NCBI GenBank assembly: GCA_964351595.1
Contig: CAYGOT010000010.1
Coordinates: forward strand, 1 to 64,000
Reading direction: 5' to 3'
Origin: UBA6059 sp964351595
Lineage (GTDB): Bacteria; Bacteroidota; Bacteroidia; Cytophagales; Cyclobacteriaceae
DNA length: 64,000 bases
Of this stretch, positions 28,127-35,973 are shown piece after piece. Every line of letters begins with the position of its first letter. Within the stretch, counting starts at the first letter, position 1. The notes under the pieces were generated by a model, which saw only the letters and a list, made by a program, of their open reading frames with translations, searched no databases and was not told where the DNA came from. The position numbers and the translations under genes are program-made.

Positions 28127-29971
28127 TCAGATAGATTGTACTTTCCTGTTTGATACTTCAAAAATCAAGCGTAACTGTTCGTTTAGGTTAACTCCGGACT
28201 CGTTCAATAGTTCGATGCATTTTTCGAATTTACCATTCTTAAAATAACAAATCGCCAGACTCTCAATTATGTCATTACTTCTAGAAAGGATATTATATGC
28301 CTTTTGAAAATGAAGTTCGGCTTTGACAAAATCTTTTTTTCCAAAATAACTTCTGCCGTATGTATCTTGAACTCTGGCATTAAACGGATTGTCTACCCAT
28401 GCTTTCTGTAATTCTGTGATCGCAAGATCGTACTCCCCTTCTTCATTGTAAACAATTGCTTTTTCTAGATGTGGGGATCTTCCATCCCTATTCAATGAAT
28501 GAACATTATGAACCGCTCTTTCAAAATGATATTTCGATTCTAGGAAGTCTCCATTTTTACGAGTTTTTAAGCCTTTTTCATAGCTCTTTTCAAATAACAG
28601 AAAAGTGAAAAACCAGTAAATCGCAAAAAGTGAAATCAAGGACACAATTGTTCCAAATATTGAACTTGTCTGCTTTTTAATCCTTCCCTTCGGTTCTGGT
28701 AACTCAACATAATACAAATACCCCAACAAAATCCCAATATAAGCAATATGAGTAGGCTGGTAGTTACCGAAGCTAAAGACCTGGTCTGACAAATACGCAG
28801 CGTAACCTGCGCCTATGATAATTACGATATCGTTCTCAAACCAGCGCTTTAAAATTATCCTAATTGCAACAAATACGAATAACAAGTAAAAAAGGAACCC
28901 AATCACACCGGTTTCACATAGCACCTCAAGGTATACATTATGGGCCTTTGATATAACTACTCTCCCCCCCTGTGCCCTAGTTGGTTGGGTGTAACTGCCG
29001 GAGTAATGTATTTTCCAGTTACCAAAACCAACTCCAAGAATTGGGTGGCGCATGAAAACATCATCCATTGATCCTTTCCATATAGCGAGGCGCTCCTCTA
29101 TTGAACTTTGACGGTTATTTAATTGAGAAGTGTTGAAAAATTTCTTGAAGTCCGAGCCAACCTTTCGGCCATAATACGTGCCAAAGCTTCCCGAAAGAAT
29201 GAGAAAAACTATTAATATCAAAGAGACAACTCCTTTCTTCTGTCCCAAAACACCTCTTCTCCAATACCTAAAAACAATAGCAAGCAATACAATGAATCCA
29301 AAAATAATCATGGATAAAATGGCCGACCGGGTTTGAGATATAGAAATACTGAGAAGAACTAGTACCGCGGATGAAATAGATACCTGTCGCTTAATTCCTG
29401 TTGAGGATATAATACTTATTAGTACAAAAGGGAAAGCCAATACCTGCGAGGATGCGAAAAAATTTCTGTTAAATTGTAATGCAGTAGGAGGTGAGCCAGC
29501 CATCAATTCTAGAGGAAGCATCTTGAAAAATTGAAGGAGTCCAAATATCGCCGAAAAAGAACCTATTAATGAAACAACAAACGAAATTGAAGAAAATCTC
29601 AGTCCGATAGAAATAGCATGTGTTACTATTAATATGAGGATTAGAAAGTTTATGTTAATCAAGAAAGGACTAATTCCTTCTGAAGGATTAACACCAAAAA
29701 CCGCGGAACATATTCCAATCAAAATGAAAATGAGGTACGCTGAAAAGCCCCCCCACTGTATTTTATTCAACATTGGAAACGGATAATTCCTGTATGCCAA
29801 GAAATATCCGGAATAGCCGAAAGAAAAAAATGATAGCCCAAGGTGCCGAATTGAAAACCCTGGATCGCCACTTGTGTCGGTAAATACGAATGAAACCCAT
29901 ATCAACAACCCGATGAAAAGCCCATTCATTACCAGCTTATCAACTCCCTGTACTTTACCTGAATTGCTCAT
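28127..29971 (-). CDS. O-antigen ligase-like (Wzy/WaaL) membrane protein with C-terminal TPRs
   Basis: A 614-residue polytopic membrane protein with about 10-12 hydrophobic helices over residues 10-430. The Wzy_C/O-antigen ligase signature lies around the large periplasmic loop (HPILGVGFGNWKIHYSG..AHNVYLEVLCETGVIGFLFYL). The C-terminal ~180 residues form TPR repeats (DGRSPHLEKAIVYNEEGEYDLAITELQKAW and following). Such proteins polymerise or ligate lipid-linked glycans in the inner membrane. The gene appears AT-richer than its neighbours, as glycan polymerases often are, which hints at horizontal exchange. It is 11 bases downstream of the photolyase gene on the same strand. Confidence 0.87.
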   Translation of the reverse strand: MSNSGKVQGVDKLVMNGLFIGLLIWVSFVFTDTSGDPGFSIRHLGLSFFSFGYSGYFLAYRNYPFPMLNKIQWGGFSAYLIFILIGICSAVFGVNPSEGISPFLININFLILILIVTHAISIGLRFSSISFVVSLIGSFSAIFGLLQFFKMLPLELMAGSPPTALQFNRNFFASSQVLAFPFVLISIISSTGIKRQVSISSAVLVLLSISISQTRSAILSMIIFGFIVLLAIVFRYWRRGVLGQKKGVVSLILIVFLILSGSFGTYYGRKVGSDFKKFFNTSQLNNRQSSIEERLAIWKGSMDDVFMRHPILGVGFGNWKIHYSGSYTQPTRAQGGRVVISKAHNVYLEVLCETGVIGFLFYLLFVFVAIRIILKRWFENDIVIIIGAGYAAYLSDQVFSFGNYQPTHIAYIGILLGYLYYVELPEPKGRIKKQTSSIFGTIVSLISLFAIYWFFTFLLFEKSYEKGLKTRKNGDFLESKYHFERAVHNVHSLNRDGRSPHLEKAIVYNEEGEYDLAITELQKAWVDNPFNARVQDTYGRSYFGKKDFVKAELHFQKAYNILSRSNDIIESLAICYFKNGKFEKCIELLNESGVNLNEQLRLIFEVSNRKVQSI

Positions 29972-29982
29972 TTGTGATTTGT

Positions 29983-31512
29983 CTACAACTCCTCAATATT
30001 AGCAAGATATTCTTCCGCCTGCTTCAGAATGGCCTCCTTATTCTTCATTTTGTCTAGTGTTCGATAAGCCATGCCAATGCGCGGGTTCTTTTTGAGCTTA
30101 CCTTCATTCCTTTTGTAAAAATGCCAGTAGAGACTGTTGAAAGGGCAAGCACCGTCACCTGTTTTCTTGGTATGGGCGTAGTGGCAACCGCCGCAATAGT
30201 TGCTCATCTTGTTGATGTAATTAGCACTCGATACATACGGCTTGGTGCCAACGATCCCACCATCAGCAAATTGACTCATCCCTCGTGTGTTGGTGATCTC
30301 GACCCACTCGATCGCATCGACATAAATGCCAAGGTACCAATGATCAACCTCATCAGGATCTATTCCGGCCAGCAAAGCGAAATTGCCAGTGACCATCAGT
30401 CGCTGGATATGATGCGCATAGGCGTGATCCAGCGATTGGCTGATAGCATGCCTCATACAGGCCATTTTCGTTTCACCCGTCCAGTACCAGTTGGGTAACT
30501 GAGCCTTTTGCCCTAGAGAATTCAATTGCTTAAACTCCGGCATCTTCGCCCAATAGATACCACGCATGTACTCTCGCCAACCTATGATCTGGCGAACAAA
30601 GCCTTCTATCTGTGCAATTGAAATGGCATTCCCATGATGCTCCCAATAGTCTATCGCCTTTCTTACTACTTCGAGCGGGCTGAGCATCTTCGTATTCAAC
30701 GAAAATGAAATCAGACTATGATTGAGAAAACTGTGCTCAGTATGCATAGCATCTTGGTATTTCCCGAAAGCAGGTAAAGCGACCTCTAGAAAATGATCGA
30801 GTGCCTCGAGGCTTTCTTTACGCGTCAATGGCCAGCGCAAATGTTCCTCTTCAATGTTTCCAATATACTGCACTCCTATTGCTTCGACCATCTCGTAAAT
30901 GTCAGATACATCATGATCAAAGTGTAGCCGTTTGGGTAGACTCACATCATCATTTAGCTTCTCCCTGTTGTCCTGATCATAGTTCCACTGACCCGTCAGA
31001 GGCTCATCACCCTCCATCAACACGTCATACTTCTTCCTCATTTGGCGGTAAAACGACTCCATGAGGAAAGTTTTTTTGCCCTCAAAAAACTTAGCCAACT
31101 CATCCCTTTTTGTCATGAAATGCTCCGTATCCTGAGCTCTCCATTCAATCCTGAGTGAATCACAATAGTCCTTTAACTGCTCATCCAACCGGTACTCATC
31201 CGGCAGGAGGTATTCAAATTTATCAATGCGATTATTCTCGATTAACCAATTCAAATTATCCGTTAGAGATTGAGTGTTCTCGGGGGAATCAAGTGTCAGA
31301 TATTTAATCTTATGTCCTTGCTTATCAATATGTTGATAGAAATTCCTCATTGCGCCAAAAAAGCTGGCGATCTTCTGAATATGGTGCTTGACATAGTCGG
31401 TTTCTTGACGCATTTCCATCATGACATAAAGCACGTCATCAGCAGTTTTTTTGAACCATGAATGTTGGTAGTTGAGTTGGTCTCCGAGAATCAGTCTTAG
31501 TGTTTTCGACAT
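29983..31512 (-). CDS. phrB: FeS-BCP cryptochrome / (6-4) photolyase
   Basis: Deoxyribodipyrimidine photolyase-related flavoprotein (COG3046-like, 509 residues) of the iron-sulfur bacterial cryptochrome/photolyase class, which repairs (6-4) photoproducts with blue light. The four [4Fe-4S] ligands are C352, C440, C443 and C456, the same spacing as in Agrobacterium PhrB. The N-terminal LILGDQL antenna-domain motif and the FAD-binding region QIIGWREYMRGIYW..HHIQRLMVTGNFALL are intact. The gene diverges from the riboswitch-controlled met operon and may lead a short transcript with the O-antigen ligase-like gene. Confidence 0.92.
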   Translation of the reverse strand: MSKTLRLILGDQLNYQHSWFKKTADDVLYVMMEMRQETDYVKHHIQKIASFFGAMRNFYQHIDKQGHKIKYLTLDSPENTQSLTDNLNWLIENNRIDKFEYLLPDEYRLDEQLKDYCDSLRIEWRAQDTEHFMTKRDELAKFFEGKKTFLMESFYRQMRKKYDVLMEGDEPLTGQWNYDQDNREKLNDDVSLPKRLHFDHDVSDIYEMVEAIGVQYIGNIEEEHLRWPLTRKESLEALDHFLEVALPAFGKYQDAMHTEHSFLNHSLISFSLNTKMLSPLEVVRKAIDYWEHHGNAISIAQIEGFVRQIIGWREYMRGIYWAKMPEFKQLNSLGQKAQLPNWYWTGETKMACMRHAISQSLDHAYAHHIQRLMVTGNFALLAGIDPDEVDHWYLGIYVDAIEWVEITNTRGMSQFADGGIVGTKPYVSSANYINKMSNYCGGCHYAHTKKTGDGACPFNSLYWHFYKRNEGKLKKNPRIGMAYRTLDKMKNKEAILKQAEEYLANIEEL

Positions 31513-31565
31513 ATGATTGAAACTATGAGTTGAAAATGAAGTTCAAGAAAAATTTTATTTGAAAG

Positions 31566-31597
31566 TTTGGAAACATTAAAATCCACCTCTACGTTTG
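31566..31597 (+). promoter_or_regulatory. Promoter of the met (metY-metX) operon
   Basis: TTTG at 31566-31569 and TACGTTTG at 31590-31597 are separated by 20 bases, a full match to the Bacteroidota -33/-7 pattern. Transcription would start near 31604, about 25 bases before the riboswitch aptamer. Confidence 0.6.
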
Positions 31598-31627
31598 TCC
31601 CCTCAAGTCAATTATTCCGGTAGTTGA

Positions 31628-31725
31628 TTTATAAAGAAGCGTGGAGAGACAGGCTCTATGAAGCGCTAGCAACCAGGACGCAAATCCAAGGTGCTAATTC
31701 CTGATCCCATATGGGAGAATATAAA
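31628..31725 (+). ncRNA. SAM-I clan (S-box) riboswitch
   Basis: The segment carries the conserved SAM-I core. GTGGAGAGAC leads into CTCTATGAAGCGCTAGCAACC (31654-31674; the family pattern is a UAUGAAACCGGCAACC-like block), then AAGGTGCTAATTCC (31688-31701, the near-invariant core), then a CCCATATGGG hairpin (31706-31715). TTTATA (31628-31633) can pair with TATAAA (31720-31725) as P1. It lies 250 bases upstream of metY, consistent with SAM-dependent repression of homocysteine synthesis. I see no U-tract terminator directly after P1, so the expression platform is unclear. Confidence 0.88.
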
Positions 31726-31976
31726 TGGAAATTACTGATGAAAAGTCACGAGACACCAAGTAACGCTTCGAGCAAATTCCCCTACGACGGCCAGTCGTTA
31801 GGACGAATCTCAATTTCATTTCCCAATGCTTCATACAACTGTTGTTGTATGTGCTGTTGTTGCTAATAAGGCTTGAACCTTATCTAGCACAGTACCCTTA
31901 GCCGTAGACTTAGCTCTGCGGAAGCGCGTACGCCTGTTCCCTAAACAAATTATTTAGTCAATAAACATCTTAGATC
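31726..31976 (+). other. Long met leader downstream of the riboswitch (no full-length gene)
   Basis: About 250 bases separate the aptamer from the metY start. They contain several short hairpins, including CATACAAC-TGTT-GTTGTATG at 31832-31851, and a possible 16-codon reading frame at 31826-31876. No rho-independent terminator with a T-run is visible. Together with the aptamer and promoter, this fills the gene-free stretch 31513-31976. Confidence 0.5.
31826..31876 (+). CDS. Possible met leader peptide (16 residues)
   Basis: ATG-initiated small frame encoding MLHTTVVVCAVVANKA and ending in TGA. It sits in the met operon leader and overlaps a perfect 8-bp hairpin (31832-31851), the arrangement seen in attenuation leaders. 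There is one Cys codon and no Met after the start, so amino-acid sensing is not obvious from composition. Whether it is translated is unknown. Confidence 0.3.
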   Translation: MLHTTVVVCAVVANKA

Positions 31977-33302
31977 ATGTCAGAATTAAAATTTGAAACT
32001 CTTCAGCTCCACGCTGGCCAGGAAGTAGACGAAACCACAAGGTCTCGTGCAGTGCCTATTTACCAGACCTCATCCTACACTTTTAAGAATGCAGAGCATG
32101 GTGCTAACCTCTTTGCGCTCAAGGAATTTGGCAACATCTATACCAGGATCATGAACCCGACTACCGATGTGTTTGAGAAGCGCATCGCAGCGCTCGAAGG
32201 TGGCGTGGCTGCCGTTGGCACAGCCTCTGGTCAGGCCGCACAGTTCCTTGCGCTTAACAATATATTGCAGTCTGGAGACAGCCTGATATCGACAAGTCAT
32301 CTCTATGGAGGCACCTACAATCAATTCAAAGTAGCCTTCAAGCGACTGGGTATAGAAGTGCGCTTTGCCAAGGATGATCATCCAGACTCTATCGAGAACC
32401 TGATTGACGAAACGACTAAGGCCATCTATCTGGAGAGCATTGGCAATGGGGAGTTCAATGTGCCGGACTTTGAAGCGATTGCGGCTGTTGCAAAGAAGCA
32501 TGACATTCCACTAGTCGTGGATAATACCTTCGGTGCTGGGGGCTATCTCTTCCAGCCATTAAAGCATGGCGCTAATATCGTCGTGGAGTCAGCCACCAAG
32601 TGGATCGGCGGTCACGGCACGTCAATAGGAGGAGTGATTGTAGACGGAGGTAACTACAATTGGGGCAATGGAAAATTCCCTCAGTTCTCTGAGCCCTCTG
32701 AAGGCTATCACGGGCTTAACTTCTGGGAAGTATTCGGCGAGGGCAATCCACTTGGTCTACCCAATATCGCCTACGCCATTCGGGTACGTGTAGAGGGCCT
32801 GAGAGATTTTGGTCCTGCGCAGAGCCCGTTCAACTCATTTTTGCTGCTTCAAGGTCTGGAGACGTTATCACTGAGGGTTGAGCGCACCGTAGATAATGCA
32901 CTTCACTTGGCGGAATGGTTCGAAAACCATGAACTAGTAGAGAGTGTGAACTATCCGGGTCTGGCCAGTAGCAAGTATCATGAATCAGCTAAAAAGTACT
33001 TGAAAAAGGGCTTTGGTGGTGTATTCACCTTCAAAATCCGAGGAGGAAAGGCAGCCGCGGAGAAGTTCGCCAATTCACTTAAGCTGGTCAGTCACCTCGC
33101 CAATGTCGGTGATAGCAAGACCCTCATTATCCACCCTTCATCAACTACGCATCAGCAGCTCAGTGAGCAAGAACAGCTTGACGCAGGGGTCGATCCTAAC
33201 CTGCTCCGCGTTTCTGTGGGGATTGAGCATATCGATGATATCAAGGCCGATTTCGAACAAGCGTTTGAGGCCGTTTCTGAGGACGTATTGGCACTAGCGT
33301 AA
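31977..33302 (+). CDS. metY: O-acetylhomoserine sulfhydrylase (aminocarboxypropyltransferase)
   Basis: PLP enzyme of the Cys/Met metabolism family that joins O-acetylhomoserine and sulfide to give homocysteine. The 441-residue length and the insertions after SIGGVIVDGG are typical of MetY and distinguish it from shorter MetB/MetC enzymes. The PLP lysine is K208 (ESATKWIGGHG), and the SxT-type loop and YTRIMNPTTD active-site segment are intact. It is first in the operon under the SAM riboswitch, with metX 3 bases after its stop codon. Confidence 0.96.
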   Translation: MSELKFETLQLHAGQEVDETTRSRAVPIYQTSSYTFKNAEHGANLFALKEFGNIYTRIMNPTTDVFEKRIAALEGGVAAVGTASGQAAQFLALNNILQSGDSLISTSHLYGGTYNQFKVAFKRLGIEVRFAKDDHPDSIENLIDETTKAIYLESIGNGEFNVPDFEAIAAVAKKHDIPLVVDNTFGAGGYLFQPLKHGANIVVESATKWIGGHGTSIGGVIVDGGNYNWGNGKFPQFSEPSEGYHGLNFWEVFGEGNPLGLPNIAYAIRVRVEGLRDFGPAQSPFNSFLLLQGLETLSLRVERTVDNALHLAEWFENHELVESVNYPGLASSKYHESAKKYLKKGFGGVFTFKIRGGKAAAEKFANSLKLVSHLANVGDSKTLIIHPSSTTHQQLSEQEQLDAGVDPNLLRVSVGIEHIDDIKADFEQAFEAVSEDVLALA

Positions 33303-33305
33303 ACC

Positions 33306-34343
33306 ATGGTAGACAATCATATTTTTGCATATCAAGATGTTTTGGAGCTGGAAACCGGGGGTGTGCTTCCTGGTTTTCAGCTGCAATACGCCACAGCTGG
33401 TCGGCTCAATTCCGATAGGTCCAATGTCGTATGGGTTTGTCATGCTTTGACGGGGAGTGCGGATTTTCAGGACTGGTGGCCCGGCTTGTTCGAGCCGGGA
33501 GCGCTGTTCGATCCTGAGGATTATTTCATCATTTGTGCTAACGCAATCGGAGGGTGCTATGGCTCAACGGGCCCTCTAAGCACCAATGGCCAAACAGGTC
33601 AAGCATACTATCACGACTTTCCTGAGTTGACCAATCGTGATATTGTACAGGCCTTTGATCTACTTCGCCAGCATCTTGGTATCCCATCGATTCACGTATT
33701 GATTGGAGGCTCATTAGGTGGGCAGCATGCGGTGGAGTGGGCGATCCAATGTCCCAATGAAATCGAGCACCTGATCGGCGTAGCGACTAATGCGGTCCAT
33801 TCTCCATGGGGGGTCGCTTTCAATGAGTCGCAGCGGATGGCGATTGCCAATGACCCTACCTGGAATGAGAGCTCCGAGACAGCCGGGATCAACGGTATGA
33901 AGACGGCTCGCGGGATTGCTCTACTCTCCTACCGCAATTATGGGATTTATCAGGATACTCAGGACGACAGCCAGGAATATAAAACACGAAATTTCAAGGC
34001 TGCTTCCTACCAGCGATATCAGGGTGAAAAGCTGGCAAAGCGGTTCAATGCCTTTACGTATTGGACGTTAGCTACCGCAATGGACTCGCACAACGTGGGC
34101 CGCAATAGAGGAAGCATTGAACAGGCGTTGGGGAAAATCAGGGCCAAGTCAATGTATATCGGGATACGTTCGGATGTCTTGTTCCCCATCGAAGAGCAAA
34201 TTTTCCTGGCTGCCAATACACGAAGGTCGGCGCTTGATATTATTGATTCGAGATACGGTCACGACGGGTTTTTGGTAGAGACTGATCAGATCTCCAGGAG
34301 CATTAGAAATTTTTATCAAAAGAATACAGCAGTACTCGTTTAA
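33306..34343 (+). CDS. metX: Homoserine O-acetyltransferase
   Basis: Alpha/beta-hydrolase-fold acyltransferase that makes O-acetylhomoserine, the substrate for the adjacent MetY. The catalytic triad is S136 (GGSLGGQ), D290 (IRSDVLFP) and H319 (YGHDGF). At 345 residues it is of normal length; the NAIGGCYGSTGP oxyanion/substrate segment is present. Acetyl rather than succinyl donor is inferred from the MetX family and pairing with MetY. Its TAA stop overlaps the convergent decarboxylase gene by 4 bases. Confidence 0.95.
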   Translation: MVDNHIFAYQDVLELETGGVLPGFQLQYATAGRLNSDRSNVVWVCHALTGSADFQDWWPGLFEPGALFDPEDYFIICANAIGGCYGSTGPLSTNGQTGQAYYHDFPELTNRDIVQAFDLLRQHLGIPSIHVLIGGSLGGQHAVEWAIQCPNEIEHLIGVATNAVHSPWGVAFNESQRMAIANDPTWNESSETAGINGMKTARGIALLSYRNYGIYQDTQDDSQEYKTRNFKAASYQRYQGEKLAKRFNAFTYWTLATAMDSHNVGRNRGSIEQALGKIRAKSMYIGIRSDVLFPIEEQIFLAANTRRSALDIIDSRYGHDGFLVETDQISRSIRNFYQKNTAVLV

Positions 34344-35806
34344 CACTTTAATTCAGCGCTGGCTTTTGTGCCCAGTTCTCTGAGCACCTTGAAAAGAAAG
34401 TCAATATCCGTTCTGGTTCGTCGGTGGTTCGTCAGGTTGATGCGCAGTGAAGTCTGTCCTTTGATTTTAGTGCCTGCAAAAAACACCCGACCATCTTCTT
34501 CAATAAGTTCTAAGAGACGATTGTTGATTTTATCGAGCTGTTCAATGTCATGAGAAATCCCACCAGTGTAGCGAAAGCACAAAATAGATAACGGCACTGG
34601 TGCCAACAACTCAAAGTCATCACTATTCGCAATTGTGTCTGCTGCATATCTGGCCAGTTCACAATCATTTTCGATGGCCTTTCGCAATTGCTCAGCGCCA
34701 TAGGTTTTGAAGGTCATCCATACCTTCAGTGCTTTGAAGTCTTTGGTCAACTGAAGGTTGAAGTCCATTAGATCTTCCCTATCGGACTGTTCTTTGCCTC
34801 CCCTCAAGTAGTCTGGCACCATGCTAAAGGTATCACGGAGATGCTCCTTGTTCTTGACAATAACACAGGCCACTTCAAAAGGCACAAAAAACCATTTGTG
34901 TGGATTGAGTAATATCGAATCGGCTAATTCCAACCCGTCAAATTGCTCTCCGACTAGCTCAGTACCTGCACCGGGCAGACCATAGGCCCCATCAATGATG
35001 TACCAGAGGTTGTGTTTCTGCGCAAGCTCTCCCAATGCTCGGAGCGGGTCTACCGAGCCAGTATTCGTAGTACCCGCAATCCCAACTATACAAGAAGGCA
35101 AATATCCCTTTTCGCGATCTTCTATGATCGCCTGTTCAAGCAACTCAAGGTCGATCTTGAAATCAACATCAACTGGTATCTTCCTCAAGTATTTCTTACC
35201 CAACCCGAGCATGTCCATGCCCTTATCGATGCTAGAGTGCCCTTGCTCGGAAACATACACAGTCATGATTGGAGCATAGTACATGCCGTCATTAGCCATA
35301 TCAATCGGGCATTTGACTTTGCGCATGACTGCCAGGTTGAGGAAATTGGCTACTGATCCCCCACTGACAAGGACTCCAGCAGCATCCTCAGGATAGCCAA
35401 TAAAGGTACATATCCATCGAATCACGATTTTCTCTATTTCCGAATTGGCGGGGGCACTGTGCCACTTCAGGTTGTTTTGGTTGAGTGCATTGCGCAATAT
35501 TTCCGCTAGGATAGCCGCCTGATTGCCGCCACCTGTGATATACCCATAGTAGTTGGGGCTCGGGTTGAAGTTGGAGGTCTCGAACACTTTGGTTCTGATA
35601 GTTTCGAGGAGCACTTCGGCTTCACTTCCCTTTCCCGGTAGGGGCTCGTCGAACATAGTTTGGATTTCCGCAGGGCTATGGTTATTATATACAGGTGTCC
35701 CTCGAAGGTGCGACCCGTACCACTGGTCGATGATGTCTGCGCATTGCGCAATAAGGACTTTAAACCTAATGGGGTCAAAGTCTAGTGACATGGGCTGCTT
35801 CTTCAT
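34340..35806 (-). CDS. PLP-dependent group II amino acid decarboxylase
   Basis: A 488-residue member of the aromatic-L-amino-acid/glutamate/diaminobutyrate decarboxylase family. The PLP-binding lysine is K304 (LLNPHKWFFVPFE), and the cofactor-binding AGTTNTGSVDP and HxD-like IIDGAYG blocks are intact. The early FNPSPNYYGYITGGGNQ segment is the substrate-loop region typical of these enzymes. The substrate (tyrosine, tryptophan, diaminobutyrate or other) cannot be fixed by eye. It stands alone, convergent with metX and divergent from the AsmA-like gene. Confidence 0.9.
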   Translation of the reverse strand: MKKQPMSLDFDPIRFKVLIAQCADIIDQWYGSHLRGTPVYNNHSPAEIQTMFDEPLPGKGSEAEVLLETIRTKVFETSNFNPSPNYYGYITGGGNQAAILAEILRNALNQNNLKWHSAPANSEIEKIVIRWICTFIGYPEDAAGVLVSGGSVANFLNLAVMRKVKCPIDMANDGMYYAPIMTVYVSEQGHSSIDKGMDMLGLGKKYLRKIPVDVDFKIDLELLEQAIIEDREKGYLPSCIVGIAGTTNTGSVDPLRALGELAQKHNLWYIIDGAYGLPGAGTELVGEQFDGLELADSILLNPHKWFFVPFEVACVIVKNKEHLRDTFSMVPDYLRGGKEQSDREDLMDFNLQLTKDFKALKVWMTFKTYGAEQLRKAIENDCELARYAADTIANSDDFELLAPVPLSILCFRYTGGISHDIEQLDKINNRLLELIEEDGRVFFAGTKIKGQTSLRINLTNHRRTRTDIDFLFKVLRELGTKASAELKC

Positions 35807-35973
35807 CTTCTAATAAATCGTGATTCGTTAACAATTAATAGTCTGTTGTGATTAGGATAAATGAGCGATTCATCGCAATCTTCGTAAGATAATTAGCCCA
35901 TAAATCTAATTACAAAGTATAATGGGACGTTATAAGCTGTGAAAAGCTAAATGCAAATTCAAAACCGTAAACA

